Below are positions 16,778 through 24,593 of a stretch of DNA of 57,783 nucleotides, piece by piece. Numbering within the stretch: position 1 is the stretch's first letter; each line of letters begins with the position of its first letter. The notes beneath the pieces are model-generated. The model searched no databases. It saw only the letters and a list, made by a program, of their open reading frames with translations, and was not told the origin of the DNA. The stretch comes from Nocardia amamiensis (GTDB taxonomy: Bacteria > Actinomycetota > Actinomycetes > Mycobacteriales > Mycobacteriaceae): NCBI RefSeq assembly GCF_015477605.1, contig NZ_JADLQX010000040.1, positions 1-57,783 on the forward strand, given 5' to 3'. A program made the position numbers and the translations under genes.

Positions 16778-17438
16778 CGGTCTTGTCCTTTCCGTTCGGG
16801 TTGATGCCGAGCTCGGTGAGCACGTCGGCGTATGCGGAGTCGACGAGGGTCGTGCCGAGGCTGTACCCGATGGACTCTTTGAGCGTGATCATCGTCTTGA
16901 ACTGTGGGATTCCGGCTTCACGCAGCTGCGCGGGTACATCGGTCGAGTGCCCGGCACTGAGCCGGACCTGCACCAGCAGCACGCGGGGGAAGACCGGGTT
17001 GTGGCGATCTACCTCACCGGCCAACTCCAACGTCTGCGGCAACTTCCTCACATCCGGCGGATATGGCTTCATGGGCATGATCAGGTTCGTCTTCTGGTCC
17101 GTGTCGGGTCGCCACAGCGTCTCCCGCAGCAGTTTGTCGCGTTTGGGCTCGACATCGATGATCGAGTGCGGGTAGGACCGTTCGAGCTCATGCAGCCGTT
17201 TCGTGCGCCCACCTGTGAGGTCGAACGCGTCCAGCCGCGAGCTCGCAGCGCCGCCGCTCATCTTCAGCAGCTTCTCGCGGACCGCCATGATCCACTCGTA
17301 GGTGGTCAGGTCGGTATCGGCGTCGCCGACGAACACCGGTCCGAGACCGAGCAACGACATCCAGATAGCCAACTGCGCGGCGGTGGTGGACTTGCCGGCA
17401 CCACCTTTGAGGATTCCCACCACCGTCCGTTCAGTCAT
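16770..17438 (-). CDS. parA: ParA-family partition ATPase (system 1)
   Basis: 222 residues from ATG 17438. The deviant Walker A motif KGGAGKST (residues 11-18, K11 and K16) and FVGDADTDLTT (A' motif) place it in the ParA/MinD family, short type without N-terminal helix-turn-helix. These ATPases bind DNA as dimers and segregate plasmid copies with a centromere-binding partner, here the overlapping 16442-16777 gene. The promoter has inverted and direct AGACT repeats that probably serve as autoregulatory and perhaps centromere sites. A second, unrelated ParA is at 38646-39395. Confidence 0.88.
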   Translation of the reverse strand: MTERTVVGILKGGAGKSTTAAQLAIWMSLLGLGPVFVGDADTDLTTYEWIMAVREKLLKMSGGAASSRLDAFDLTGGRTKRLHELERSYPHSIIDVEPKRDKLLRETLWRPDTDQKTNLIMPMKPYPPDVRKLPQTLELAGEVDRHNPVFPRVLLVQVRLSAGHSTDVPAQLREAGIPQFKTMITLKESIGYSLGTTLVDSAYADVLTELGINPNGKDKTDV

Positions 17439-17447
17439 ATCCGGATT

Positions 17448-17475
17448 ATAGACTGTCAGACTTTTATAAGTCTAT
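17448..17475 (-). promoter_or_regulatory. parA promoter operator / possible parS
   Basis: ATAGACT (17448-17454) and AGTCTAT (17469-17475) form an inverted repeat, with an internal AGACTT...AAGTCT dyad and a direct repeat of AGACT. The half-site TAGACTGT is shared with the operators at 22126 and 30483. It lies 10 bases upstream of parA. Confidence 0.6.
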
Positions 17476-17517
17476 GTGATCGGTTCTGCGGCGAGTTAGG
17501 TCCGCGACCCAGCATCG

Positions 17518-17916
17518 TCAGCGCACGCGATATCCGCAGTCGGTTTCCAGAACAGCGCGGCTGGCACGTATCGATCGGATGGCGGCGGTCAGATGGTGCG
17601 CGACATCGTCTCCCGGCTCACTTGAGATCTCGCCGCCACCGACGAGTTCATCACGCCAGACATCGAGCACGTCACGCGCAATGATCATCTGTTCCTCTGC
17701 GGCGCCGAGTGCGTCGACAAACTGGTGCACCGCAAGGCTGTCGACCTCCAAACGCCACAGGCGCAGGGTTTTCAGGTCGTGACGCATCCCGGACACGACA
17801 CGGCCGCACAGCATCGGCACGCGCCCGTTGACCGGCTCCGTGTCGACGGGGACCGGAGCTCCACAGGCGCCGGTCAGTTTTCCGTCATTCACGATCGGGA
17901 ATCGGCAGGTCGACAT
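17518..17916 (-). CDS. Small protein with N-terminal Cys cluster
   Basis: 132 residues from ATG 17916, with GAAAGGACC 6 bases upstream. Cysteines at residues 4, 18 and 37 with nearby His suggest a metal site; the remainder is helical (LAVHQFVDALGAAEEQMIIA). It is related in style to small zinc proteins on Rhodococcus/Nocardia plasmids, but the family is unknown. It is preceded by an intergenic hairpin in the same minus-strand series. Confidence 0.7.
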   Translation of the reverse strand: MSTCRFPIVNDGKLTGACGAPVPVDTEPVNGRVPMLCGRVVSGMRHDLKTLRLWRLEVDSLAVHQFVDALGAAEEQMIIARDVLDVWRDELVGGGEISSEPGDDVAHHLTAAIRSIRASRAVLETDCGYRVR

Positions 17917-17977
17917 TGCTCGGTCCTTTCAATTAATCGTTTATTTTGCCCGTGGCACCTCGGCCAACAAGCAAGAG

Positions 17978-18002
17978 GCCGGGAGCAGGAAAGTCCCGGC
18001 CT
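17978..18002 (-). terminator. Intergenic hairpin
   Basis: 8-bp stem GGCCGGGA / TCCCGGCC with 9-base loop between 18056-18478 and 17518-17916. Confidence 0.45.
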
Positions 18003-18055
18003 TTCACTTCAGGTTGGTCACCGCTGACGACTGGCGGTCTCTGCGGCCACGCCGG

Positions 18056-18478
18056 TCACTGCTGCTCTGTCCAGGTGTGGCCGTGAGTTGCGCGAAGTGC
18101 GGCGGCCAACCGGATCGGATCGGCCACCGCGGCGCGCAGGTCGTTCGCGGACGGGTGGGTCTCGCCGGTCAGCGCGACCACCAGGTCCGGCACCGAGGCA
18201 TCCGCGGCCCAGGTGAGCAGCTGCTTGTACACGTGGGGTGTCGGGCCGGATACCCACAGGTCCGGGTCCGGCAGACTGCCGTCCGCGCGGGCGCAGGTGA
18301 TTTTCACCGACTCGCGAGGCCATTCGTCCGGCCATACCTCGGGCGGGCCGAGCTCGGTGGTCTGCACGGCCAGCGCGAGCGCGCTGCGCAGGTCGGTGCA
18401 GATCGTCCGCGACGGGGCCAAGCCGGTGTCCGGGCGGTGCTCGAGCAGGCACGGCCCGGAAGTTGGGGTGATGTCCAT
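18056..18478 (-). CDS. Hypothetical protein
   Basis: 140 residues from ATG 18478 (AAGGAGCG upstream). Mixed alpha/beta with Trp and Pro (PPEVWPDEWPRESVKITCAR) and a helical middle (YKQLLTWAADASVPDLVVAL). No motif recognised. A 13-bp hairpin at 18508-18542 separates it from the gene before. Confidence 0.65.
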   Translation of the reverse strand: MDITPTSGPCLLEHRPDTGLAPSRTICTDLRSALALAVQTTELGPPEVWPDEWPRESVKITCARADGSLPDPDLWVSGPTPHVYKQLLTWAADASVPDLVVALTGETHPSANDLRAAVADPIRLAAALRATHGHTWTEQQ

Positions 18479-18507
18479 TTCGCTCCTTGGGATTGTGATG
18501 ATGGTGA

Positions 18508-18542
18508 GCGGGCCGGGGACGGTATGAGCGTCCCCGGCCCGC
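18508..18542 (-). terminator. Intergenic hairpin
   Basis: 13-bp perfect stem GCGGGCCGGGGAC (18508-18520) with 18530-18542, 9-base loop. Confidence 0.6.
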
Positions 18543-18574
18543 CATTCGAAGGCTGTTGAGGACTCAGCAGGGGG

Positions 18575-18829
18575 CTATTGCGATGCTGCCCACGTTTCTT
18601 CGGCCTTCTTGTACAAGCCGGCCGGCGGGAGTGCTGCCCCGACTTTGTCGAGCGATTTGGTTGCCGCTGCGGTGGCCTCTCGCGCCCAGTAGACCTCTGG
18701 TTCGTCGGGGTGGCTTGCCAGCGCGTCTATGCGGGTGGTGAGCCGTTCCACGGCTTCCTGAGCTTCCTGGAGCGCTATATAAGCGTCGGTGGCCAGGTCT
18801 TCGACGGTCTGACTGGCAGATGTGCCCAT
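18575..18829 (-). CDS. Small helical protein
   Basis: 84 residues from ATG 18829. Nearly all amphipathic helix (VEDLATDAYIALQEAQEAVE; TKSLDKVGAALPPAGLYKKA). It has no cysteines or membrane segment. Possibly a coiled-coil adaptor; the family is unknown. Confidence 0.6.
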   Translation of the reverse strand: MGTSASQTVEDLATDAYIALQEAQEAVERLTTRIDALASHPDEPEVYWAREATAAATKSLDKVGAALPPAGLYKKAEETWAASQ

Positions 18830-18921
18830 TGTCGTTGTCTCTCTGTCGTTTCGGGGGTTGGCGGCCGTCCTCGCTCGCGGTGATCCTCTCTCGGGACACC
18901 GACAGGAACGGCAGGGCGCGG

Positions 18922-19602
18922 TCAGTGGGTGGCCGCCTCCCATGCGACGTGCTCGGTTGCCGTTGATCCGTGATCGTCGGGAACGGGGGAGGTGAGTTGG
19001 TCCCACCACCGCATCACCCATCGGGCGTCGCCGAGTGCGGTGTGTTGCTCGGCTTCGCTCGGGGGTTCGGCGCCGGTCGCGCGGGACAGCTCGTAGCTGC
19101 GCATCGGCTCGGCGATGCCAAGGCGGCCTGCGGCCATGTTGCCCACGTCGATCAGGTGGTAGTCCCACCGCGGCAGCCGCCGATGACGGCGCAGCATCGC
19201 GTCCAGGGTGTCCGCGTCGAACCAGACGTTGTAGCCCGCGAACCGGGCTCGCCCGTTGGCGCTGGGAGCGGTCCAGTCGTCGACGACGGCGGCTGCGGCG
19301 GCCTCCGTCAGGTAGAAGACGTCATCTTCTCCGGTGCAGGTGATCGACGACGGCGGGGTGTCACGCACCAGCGGAGGAATCGGCGCGTACTGCGGGTGCC
19401 GCTCATAGAAGCGCCCAACATCGAGCGCGCGGGGATCGGCGTGGGACAGGTCTACGTCTTCGATCAGGATCGTGATCTGCTTCTGCCAGCCGTTGGGTTC
19501 ACGGCGGATCAGCGCGATCTCCCACGGCCGGCGCAGACCCGGATCGGTATGGGTGGTCTCGATGTCGACGAAGACCAGGGGAGAAGCGGCAATGGATGAC
19601 AC
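18922..19602 (-). CDS. DnaQ-like DEDDh 3'-5' exonuclease
   Basis: 226 residues from GTG 19602, chosen because GAAAGG lies 8 bases upstream, as in neighbouring genes; an ATG at 19647 is an alternative. ExoI motif FVDIETTHTD (D13, E15), ExoII AGYNVWFDADTLDAML and ExoIII HTALGDARWVMRWW carry the acidic residues and histidine of the RNase T/DnaQ family. Such enzymes degrade single-stranded DNA or RNA, or proofread. The protein is stand-alone, without polymerase domains. In the operon it sits among small unknown proteins, so it may serve plasmid replication, repair or RNA trimming. Confidence 0.85.
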   Translation of the reverse strand: MSSIAASPLVFVDIETTHTDPGLRRPWEIALIRREPNGWQKQITILIEDVDLSHADPRALDVGRFYERHPQYAPIPPLVRDTPPSSITCTGEDDVFYLTEAAAAAVVDDWTAPSANGRARFAGYNVWFDADTLDAMLRRHRRLPRWDYHLIDVGNMAAGRLGIAEPMRSYELSRATGAEPPSEAEQHTALGDARWVMRWWDQLTSPVPDDHGSTATEHVAWEAATH

Positions 19603-19654
19603 GGAAGACCTTTCGAGTTGAGGAGATGTTCTGGTCAAGCGGTTCATGCCATCG

Positions 19655-19900
19655 TCAGAAGGCATTCCAGCCGTGGGTGTAGCCGAGTGCATACCCGGCC
19701 GCCGCGCCGACGACAGCGACAGCGGCCGCGGTGGTCGGGCGAATGCGGATCCGGCGCGCACGTCGGGCGGGCGGCCAGCTCGGCGCACACAGCGGGCACA
19801 GGGGGTTCGGCTTCACCGGACCGGACTGGTGGTGCGCGAGCTCCGGAGCGAGCGCCTCGCCTGGCATGGCGATGTCTTTGGAGTGTCGGCGTCTGGACAT
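19655..19900 (-). CDS. Small protein with CxxC and one membrane helix
   Basis: 81 residues from ATG 19900 (GAGGAAAG upstream). A basic N terminus, CPLC motif near residue 36 and Gly/Ala-rich hydrophobic segment AAAVAVVGAAAGYALGYTHG at the C terminus. The family is unknown. Confidence 0.55.
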   Translation of the reverse strand: MSRRRHSKDIAMPGEALAPELAHHQSGPVKPNPLCPLCAPSWPPARRARRIRIRPTTAAAVAVVGAAAGYALGYTHGWNAF

Positions 19901-19978
19901 TGCTTCTTTTCTTTCCTCATGCCGCTGGGGGCGGCGGTTCGAAGTGCGTTGAATCGCATTTGCCGGGAAGGGCATTGG

Positions 19979-20362
19979 TCAGTCCTGCTCGGATTCGTCG
20001 CCTTCCAGCTGGTAGCAGGCGGTGCGCCAGATCTGCGCCGCCGAGTCGTAGCCCTGCTGCGCCTTCAGCCGCGAGAACAGATCGGGAAACGTGTGCTCTC
20101 TCGGCTGGTCATCGTCTTCTGCCGCGATCAACTCGGCCAGCGCGTAGGGGTCGGTCGGCACCGGGGGCAGCACCGACACACCGTCAGGGGTCGGTGACCA
20201 GGTGACGGTGGTTCCCTGCACGTGCGCGGTGTTGACGAAGTCGCTGGTGAGCGACCAGGTTGCATGCTCGGCCTGGTGCGCGAACACGAATCCGAGGTGC
20301 ACATCCGGCAGTCCGGGACGGTGCACGGTGGTGACGTACGGATAGTCGGTAGTGGCAGTCAT
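19979..20362 (-). CDS. Hypothetical protein
   Basis: 127 residues from ATG 20362. The N-terminal half is predicted beta (YVTTVHRPGLPDVHLGFVFA), the C-terminal half acidic and helical (FPDLFSRLKAQQGYDSAAQI). No family recognised. Confidence 0.65.
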   Translation of the reverse strand: MTATTDYPYVTTVHRPGLPDVHLGFVFAHQAEHATWSLTSDFVNTAHVQGTTVTWSPTPDGVSVLPPVPTDPYALAELIAAEDDDQPREHTFPDLFSRLKAQQGYDSAAQIWRTACYQLEGDESEQD

Positions 20363-20396
20363 TTTGAATCCTTCAGTAGTGGTAACCGGGTCCGCC

Positions 20397-20594
20397 TTAT
20401 CGCTCGCGGGGGCTGATTTCCGGTATGCGGGGCTCAGGTGACCGCCCTTGGCTCACCCGCAGAGCTCGGTACCATTCGTCGCGCGCCAGCCGCTTGGCCT
20501 TCGCCTCCTTGGCGAGCTCGGCGATGCGCTCCAGGCGAGCATCGATGCGGGCCATCCGCTTCTCATGCCCTCGCATGAATTTCTCATGATCCAT
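20397..20594 (-). CDS. Small charged helical protein
   Basis: 65 residues from ATG 20594. Basic amphipathic helix (HEKRMARIDARLERIAELAK) followed by a disordered tail. It lies 17 bases after the DUF4913 gene. Confidence 0.55.
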   Translation of the reverse strand: MDHEKFMRGHEKRMARIDARLERIAELAKEAKAKRLARDEWYRALRVSQGRSPEPRIPEISPRER

Positions 20595-20611
20595 GACTGG
20601 TTTCCTTATCT

Positions 20612-21160
20612 TCAGGCCACGGTGAGCGTGGCGGTGGCGGTCGGGGGACCGGCGAAAAGCCCGTCCGGGGCTTTGTCGATGCGGCTGGGCAGTGGCTTGA
20701 GAATGTCTTTGTGCCCGTTGCGGACGCTGCAAAATTTGAATGGCCCCCTCGGGTCGAACATCTCCCGCATGTGCGGGTCGACGTGGTGGAGTGCGAAATC
20801 GCTCATCTCCAGCGGGCCACCGGTGGCTCGGACATACTCGTAGCCCTCCCACAACAGGCCGAATTTCCAGAGCGCCTCGGCGTGCTGCCACCACTCCGGG
20901 CACCACACAACCTCGCTGATGTCGGTGACCTGACGTGCGTGGCGCTCAGCGAGAAAGCCGTCGACGAACCGCCCCAGCGACGGGAACGCCGGTGTGAATC
21001 GGATGCCACGCAGGATCTCGGCCAGATCCTGCACGGCCAGCGCCGGTTCTGTCTCCCAGTCGGGAGCCTCGGGAGCGTGGTAGCGATCGATGCGTGCCTG
21101 GGCGGCGCGCACCACCGCCTCGAGGCGGTTGGCGACAAGATCCTGACTGGTGATGGGCAT
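20612..21160 (-). CDS. DUF4913-family protein
   Basis: 182 residues from ATG 21160 (GAAGGAGAG upstream). The second half has the DUF4913 pattern: VVWCPEWWQHAEALWKFGLL, WEGYEYVRATGG, then a HVDPHMREMFDPRGPFKFC segment with conserved Trp, His and Cys. This family is common on actinobacterial plasmids and integrative elements, often near transfer genes; no biochemical function is known to me. Confidence 0.8.
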   Translation of the reverse strand: MPITSQDLVANRLEAVVRAAQARIDRYHAPEAPDWETEPALAVQDLAEILRGIRFTPAFPSLGRFVDGFLAERHARQVTDISEVVWCPEWWQHAEALWKFGLLWEGYEYVRATGGPLEMSDFALHHVDPHMREMFDPRGPFKFCSVRNGHKDILKPLPSRIDKAPDGLFAGPPTATATLTVA

Positions 21161-21192
21161 GGTGGTCTCTCCTTCTCGAGCTGCGTTGTGGG

Positions 21193-21477
21193 TCACCGCT
21201 CGCGGCTGTGGCCGCGCTGCTGCGCGCGAGCACGTTCTTGCTGCCGCCGCACATACAGGCGGCGGCAGCGCTCGGCTTCGAGCTGCTCAGCGTGGGTGAG
21301 TTCGCGGACGCTGACGGCGGAGATTTCACCGGCGCGCTCCGCCACCTTCGCGGCGGCCAGTCGCCTCTCCAGCTCCTCGCGGCTGTAGACGCTGATCGAG
21401 GTTCCCAACTTCCAGGCCGGGTTGGTCGCGTACCCCTGCTCCGTGGGGGTAATGCTCAGAACGTATTTCGCGGTCAT
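21193..21477 (-). CDS. Small hypothetical protein
   Basis: 94 residues from ATG 21477. An N-terminal beta part (KYVLSITPTEQGYATNPAWK) leads into a long Arg/Glu/Gln-rich helix. No family recognised. Confidence 0.65.
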   Translation of the reverse strand: MTAKYVLSITPTEQGYATNPAWKLGTSISVYSREELERRLAAAKVAERAGEISAVSVRELTHAEQLEAERCRRLYVRRQQERARAQQRGHSRER

Positions 21478-21547
21478 GGTTCGCCTCTTTCGGGTTGGTG
21501 TCCGGTGCCGCCCGACTTGTGCAGCCGAGCGGCACCGGGGTCTGTGG

Positions 21548-21853
21548 TCAGGCGGCGGTCAGGCCGCGCTCGGCGAGGCGGGCCAGGATGTGCGAACGGA
21601 CAGCAGCCGCGACCGCCGCCGGGTCGGCGGGCGTGTAGCCCTCCTCGGCGGGGCCTCCTCCGCCCTGGGTCTGGATGTCGATCAGCTCGTCGAGCTCGGC
21701 GGCCGCTCCGGCGGCGCCCTCGACGTAGTCGCGCATGGAGCTCCACATGGAGCTGCCGGGCATCGAGGTCGCGCCCAGGGCCAGGGACAGAACCGCGTCT
21801 ACCAGGGCGACGGCCTGGGTGGTGATGGCGGCGGTGAGGTTGGTGTCGGTCAT
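21548..21853 (-). CDS. Small hypothetical protein
   Basis: 101 residues from ATG 21853, overlapping the previous gene's stop by 4 bp (ATGA). Helical, weakly hydrophobic N-terminal half (AVALVDAVLSLALGATSM), acidic middle and a C-terminal helix. No family recognised. Confidence 0.65.
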   Translation of the reverse strand: MTDTNLTAAITTQAVALVDAVLSLALGATSMPGSSMWSSMRDYVEGAAGAAAELDELIDIQTQGGGGPAEEGYTPADPAAVAAAVRSHILARLAERGLTAA

Positions 21854-22050
21854 CGCTGACGGCCTCGACTACGTGCCTGGTCGCGTTCGCGTTCGCGCTC
21901 CTGCCGCTGCCGGGCTTGGCGCTGCTCCACGGCAAGCAGCTGGTCGATCAGCTCGCGGTTGCGTTTGATCATGGCCGGGGCCTGCGCGACCAGCTTCCGG
22001 TTGCGCGCGAGGAATTCTGGAGTCAACTCGACGTTGGTGGGGTCCTGCAT
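21850..22050 (-). CDS. Small coiled-coil protein, first gene of its operon
   Basis: 66 residues from ATG 22050 (GGAAAGG 13 bases upstream; ATG 22101 is possible). Mostly charged helix ending in an Arg/Gln/Glu repeat (RQARQRQERERERDQARSRG). It follows the shared operator at 22126-22145 and opens the minus-strand run down to 17518. Confidence 0.6.
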   Translation of the reverse strand: MQDPTNVELTPEFLARNRKLVAQAPAMIKRNRELIDQLLAVEQRQARQRQERERERDQARSRGRQR

Positions 22051-22125
22051 CGGGGCGGCCCTTTCCGTTGGGGGTGATGGGGGCGGATCGGGCATGTTCA
22101 CGATGTCCGTCCCGCCAAAACAAAT

Positions 22126-22145
22126 CTAACAGTTTAGACTGTTAG
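22126..22145 (-). promoter_or_regulatory. Shared plasmid operator
   Basis: CTAACAGTTTAGACTGTTAG: 8-bp perfect arms around TTAG. It precedes the operon that starts at 22050. Confidence 0.8.
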
Positions 22146-22184
22146 ACGTCTAGATATTGGTGGGTGTGTTTCGTCGAAGCCGGG

Positions 22185-22213
22185 GTCCGCAGCGGGTTCA
22201 CGCCGCTGCGGAC
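22185..22213 (-). terminator. Terminator of the long minus-strand operon
   Basis: 11-bp perfect stem GTCCGCAGCGG (22185-22195) with 22203-22213, 7-base loop, 14 bases past the DUF5131 gene stop. Confidence 0.75.
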
Positions 22214-22226
22214 TCCTGAAATCCCA

Positions 22227-23051
22227 TCAGCGACTGGGCATCTCGTCCCAGATCCGGCCATCGAGCAGCCGCCCGCCCGACTTCGGCCTGATGCCGCCGA
22301 CCTGCTTGAAGAAGAACGGGATGCTCCGCTCCTGGCAGCGGTCGCGGATGTCGCGGGCCCAGTCCAGATCCAGCGGCGTGAACCCGGGTCCGCTCTCGCC
22401 GCCGACGATGACCCAGTCGATGCCGTCGAGGTTCAGGCTCGGCAGCGGGCCCAGCAGCGGCTCCAGCGACAGGAACCGCACCGCGGCCGGCGTCGCCCGG
22501 AGATCGTCGGCGCGCCAGCAGTACTCGTCCGACTCGATCGAGGTGCCGATCCAGACGTTCGACAGTGGCCAGGGCGCGTTGACGGCCAGCCAGTCGGCGA
22601 CGTGGTCACCGTCGTTGCCGTCCTCGAACCCCATCGACTGCGCGATCCGCTCACGAATCGCGGGATCCGACAGCAGCTTCGCCAACCGGCGCGGGCGCTT
22701 GGTCAACACCTGGAACGTGTGTTGCTGCGCCGTGCCCATGACCGCGAACACCGACTCGACGAACCCACGGTCGATCCGGGCGTGCCCGAGATCGGACATG
22801 CTGTTGACGAACACCATGCGAGGTCGGCGCCACCGCAGCGGCTCCCCCAGCACGTCTTGGTGGACCGCGACACCGAAACCTGGGCCGGACGTGCGCGGGT
22901 CGCCATCGGTCTGGTACTTCGATGAACCCATCGCCTTGAGCCGCTTGGCCATCGCCAGGGCGTAACAGCGGCTGCAGCCAGGTGAGATCCGGTCGCACCC
23001 GGTTGTCGGATTCCAGGTGACCTCAGTCCACTCGATGCTCGTGGAAGTCAT
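22227..23051 (-). CDS. DUF5131 (phage Gp37/Gp68-like) radical-SAM-type protein
   Basis: 274 residues from ATG 23051. The N terminus SIEWTEVTWNPTTGCDRISP, with C19, C26 and C29 in a CX6CX2C arrangement, then RPRMVFVNSMSDLGH, VLTKRPRR and WVIVGGESGPGF, are hallmarks of DUF5131. The cysteine pattern suggests an iron-sulphur radical-SAM-like enzyme, common in phages and plasmids and suspected of base or nucleotide modification. It is the last gene of the operon and overlaps the deoxyribosyltransferase-like gene by 4 bp, so the two may act on the same nucleotide chemistry (inference). Confidence 0.87.
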   Translation of the reverse strand: MTSTSIEWTEVTWNPTTGCDRISPGCSRCYALAMAKRLKAMGSSKYQTDGDPRTSGPGFGVAVHQDVLGEPLRWRRPRMVFVNSMSDLGHARIDRGFVESVFAVMGTAQQHTFQVLTKRPRRLAKLLSDPAIRERIAQSMGFEDGNDGDHVADWLAVNAPWPLSNVWIGTSIESDEYCWRADDLRATPAAVRFLSLEPLLGPLPSLNLDGIDWVIVGGESGPGFTPLDLDWARDIRDRCQERSIPFFFKQVGGIRPKSGGRLLDGRIWDEMPSR

Positions 23052-23401
23052 CGCGCACCCGCCGCTTCGGGCGTGGTCTCCACAACGTGGTGGATTGCCC
23101 AGTCGACGGGCTTGCCGTGCTCGGTGGCGTAGGCGATTTCGGCGCGGGTGGATTCGCCGTGGTACCGGGTGTGGTCGGTGACGACGACGATGCGGTCGGC
23201 GAGGTCGATCTTGCGGCGGTGCAACTCGTCGAGCGCGGCCTTGGCGGTGCTGTCCTGATCGCCGGCGTCGACGACGACGAATGGGGCGAGCACGATCTCC
23301 CCGCGGCCAGTGAGTTCGGCAGCGGTCGCCAGCATCAGGTCGAAGAATCGCATGCTGCCACACAGCGTCGTCACGACAGGCGGGCAATTGGTGCTGGTCA
23401 T
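23048..23401 (-). CDS. Nucleoside 2-deoxyribosyltransferase-like protein
   Basis: 117 residues from ATG 23401, overlapping both neighbours. The pattern VTTLCGSMRFFDLMLATAAE, then ALDELHRRKIDLADRIVVVT and GESTRAEIAYATEHGKPV, fits the deoxyribosyltransferase/DUF4406 superfamily (Rossmann-like, acidic residue in the EIAYA helix). Members cleave or bind nucleotides; some act in phage nucleotide pools. Its tight coupling to DUF5131 is notable. Confidence 0.75.
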   Translation of the reverse strand: MTSTNCPPVVTTLCGSMRFFDLMLATAAELTGRGEIVLAPFVVVDAGDQDSTAKAALDELHRRKIDLADRIVVVTDHTRYHGESTRAEIAYATEHGKPVDWAIHHVVETTPEAAGAR

Positions 23402-24429
23402 CAGCGGTTCTCGCCCTCGTGGTCGTCGTCCTGTTCGCTGGCACGCAGGTCGGCCAGCAGCGAATCTAGGTCTTCGGCGCGCACATGCACAGCGCGCGCT
23501 TTCGACCCGTCGGCCGGACCGACGATGCCGGCCTGCTCCATCAGCTCCAGCAGGCGTGCGGCCTTGGCGAATCCGATCCGCATCCGGCGTTGCAGCATCG
23601 CCGCCGAACCGAACTGCGACCGGACCACGAGATCGACCGCACGCAGGAACATGTCGCGGTCGTCGCCGATCTCGTCGGCGTCGAGGTCGACGATGTCGAC
23701 CTGGGCGTGTTGCTCGATGCGCTCGGCCTCGGCCGCGGCGACGATGTCGGGCAGGCGGCGGCTCCATCCGGCGGACCATTCCCGGCGGTCGTCGAGGTCG
23801 CGGTCGAGGAGCTGTCGCGGCATCATCAGGCCGAGAAAGCTTTCTCCGCAGCGGATCAGCAGGGCGCGGCTGGCCGAGTGCGCCTCGACCTCGAGTGCCT
23901 GGCCGTAGGCGTTGGACGCGGCGCTGAAGCGCGCCATCATCTCACCACCGACCGACATGTCCGTGAGCAGCGTGGCATCGCTGCCGTGCTGGCGGGCGAT
24001 GAGTCCGGGGATGGTGCAGAGGGTGCCGCCATCGGTGGGCATACGCGGCACGGTGAGTGCGTGTCCGTCGATCAGGCCAGAGCAGTCGGTGATGGTGATC
24101 CGGTCCTTCGTGATGTCCAGGCGCAGCTCGAATTCCGGGGTGTCGCTCTTCTCCTTGCCCGCAGTGAAGATCTGCAGGATGTTCTTGATGTCGGAGGGTG
24201 CGATGTCGACGGTGCACGGGTACTGCCCGGGTTCGTCGGCGCTGTCCAAGACCGACGCGATGGCCAGGCCGGCGGTGAACATGTCGGTCGCCGTGACAAC
24301 GATGTTCTGCCGGTCGACGGCGAGTCGAATGCGGTGGATGGGCGGGATCTCGCTGTCGGTGCAGGCGTGCACGCGCACAGCGTTGAGGGCGTGACGGAAG
24401 TCGGCGGTGCCGACTTTGACGGTGGTCAT
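23401..24429 (-). CDS. Sliding-clamp-like domain fused to FtsK gamma winged helix
   Basis: 342 residues from ATG 24429. Residues 1-205 resemble a DnaN-type clamp in pattern (LAVDRQNIVVTATDMFTAGL; TADFRHALNAV; a repeated second half), though similarity is weak. Residues 257-318 are a clear FtsK gamma domain (FLRAVDLVVRSQFGSAAMLQ; RRMRIGFAKAARLLELMEQA; GIVGPADGSKARAV), the winged helix that reads chromosome-polarity sequences and activates recombinases in FtsK. No motor domain is present. A stand-alone gamma domain joined to a clamp-like module is unusual; it may bind polar sites on plasmid DNA or compete with host FtsK. The stop codon overlaps the start of the next gene. Confidence 0.78.
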   Translation of the reverse strand: MTTVKVGTADFRHALNAVRVHACTDSEIPPIHRIRLAVDRQNIVVTATDMFTAGLAIASVLDSADEPGQYPCTVDIAPSDIKNILQIFTAGKEKSDTPEFELRLDITKDRITITDCSGLIDGHALTVPRMPTDGGTLCTIPGLIARQHGSDATLLTDMSVGGEMMARFSAASNAYGQALEVEAHSASRALLIRCGESFLGLMMPRQLLDRDLDDRREWSAGWSRRLPDIVAAAEAERIEQHAQVDIVDLDADEIGDDRDMFLRAVDLVVRSQFGSAAMLQRRMRIGFAKAARLLELMEQAGIVGPADGSKARAVHVRAEDLDSLLADLRASEQDDDHEGENR

Positions 24430-24593
24430 GATTCGGTCCGATCGAGGTCGATGATGTCGGTGATGTCGGTGATGTGTTCAGGCCAGGCCTCGGCGCTTCC
24501 GCAGTCGCGGCAGGCGATCGCGATTCCGGTGTCGGTGTCGACTTCGTCGAGTTGTGCGCCGCACAGGCACCTCAGCGTGGTGATCCTGCGCAT
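24426..24593 (-). CDS. Small zinc-ribbon protein
   Basis: 55 residues from ATG 24593. CxC and CxxC pairs (RCLCGAQLDE; ACRDCGSAEA) make one zinc ribbon, followed by an acidic tail. It overlaps both neighbouring genes by 1-4 bp, so it is translationally coupled. Confidence 0.65.
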   Translation of the reverse strand: MRRITTLRCLCGAQLDEVDTDTGIAIACRDCGSAEAWPEHITDITDIIDLDRTES

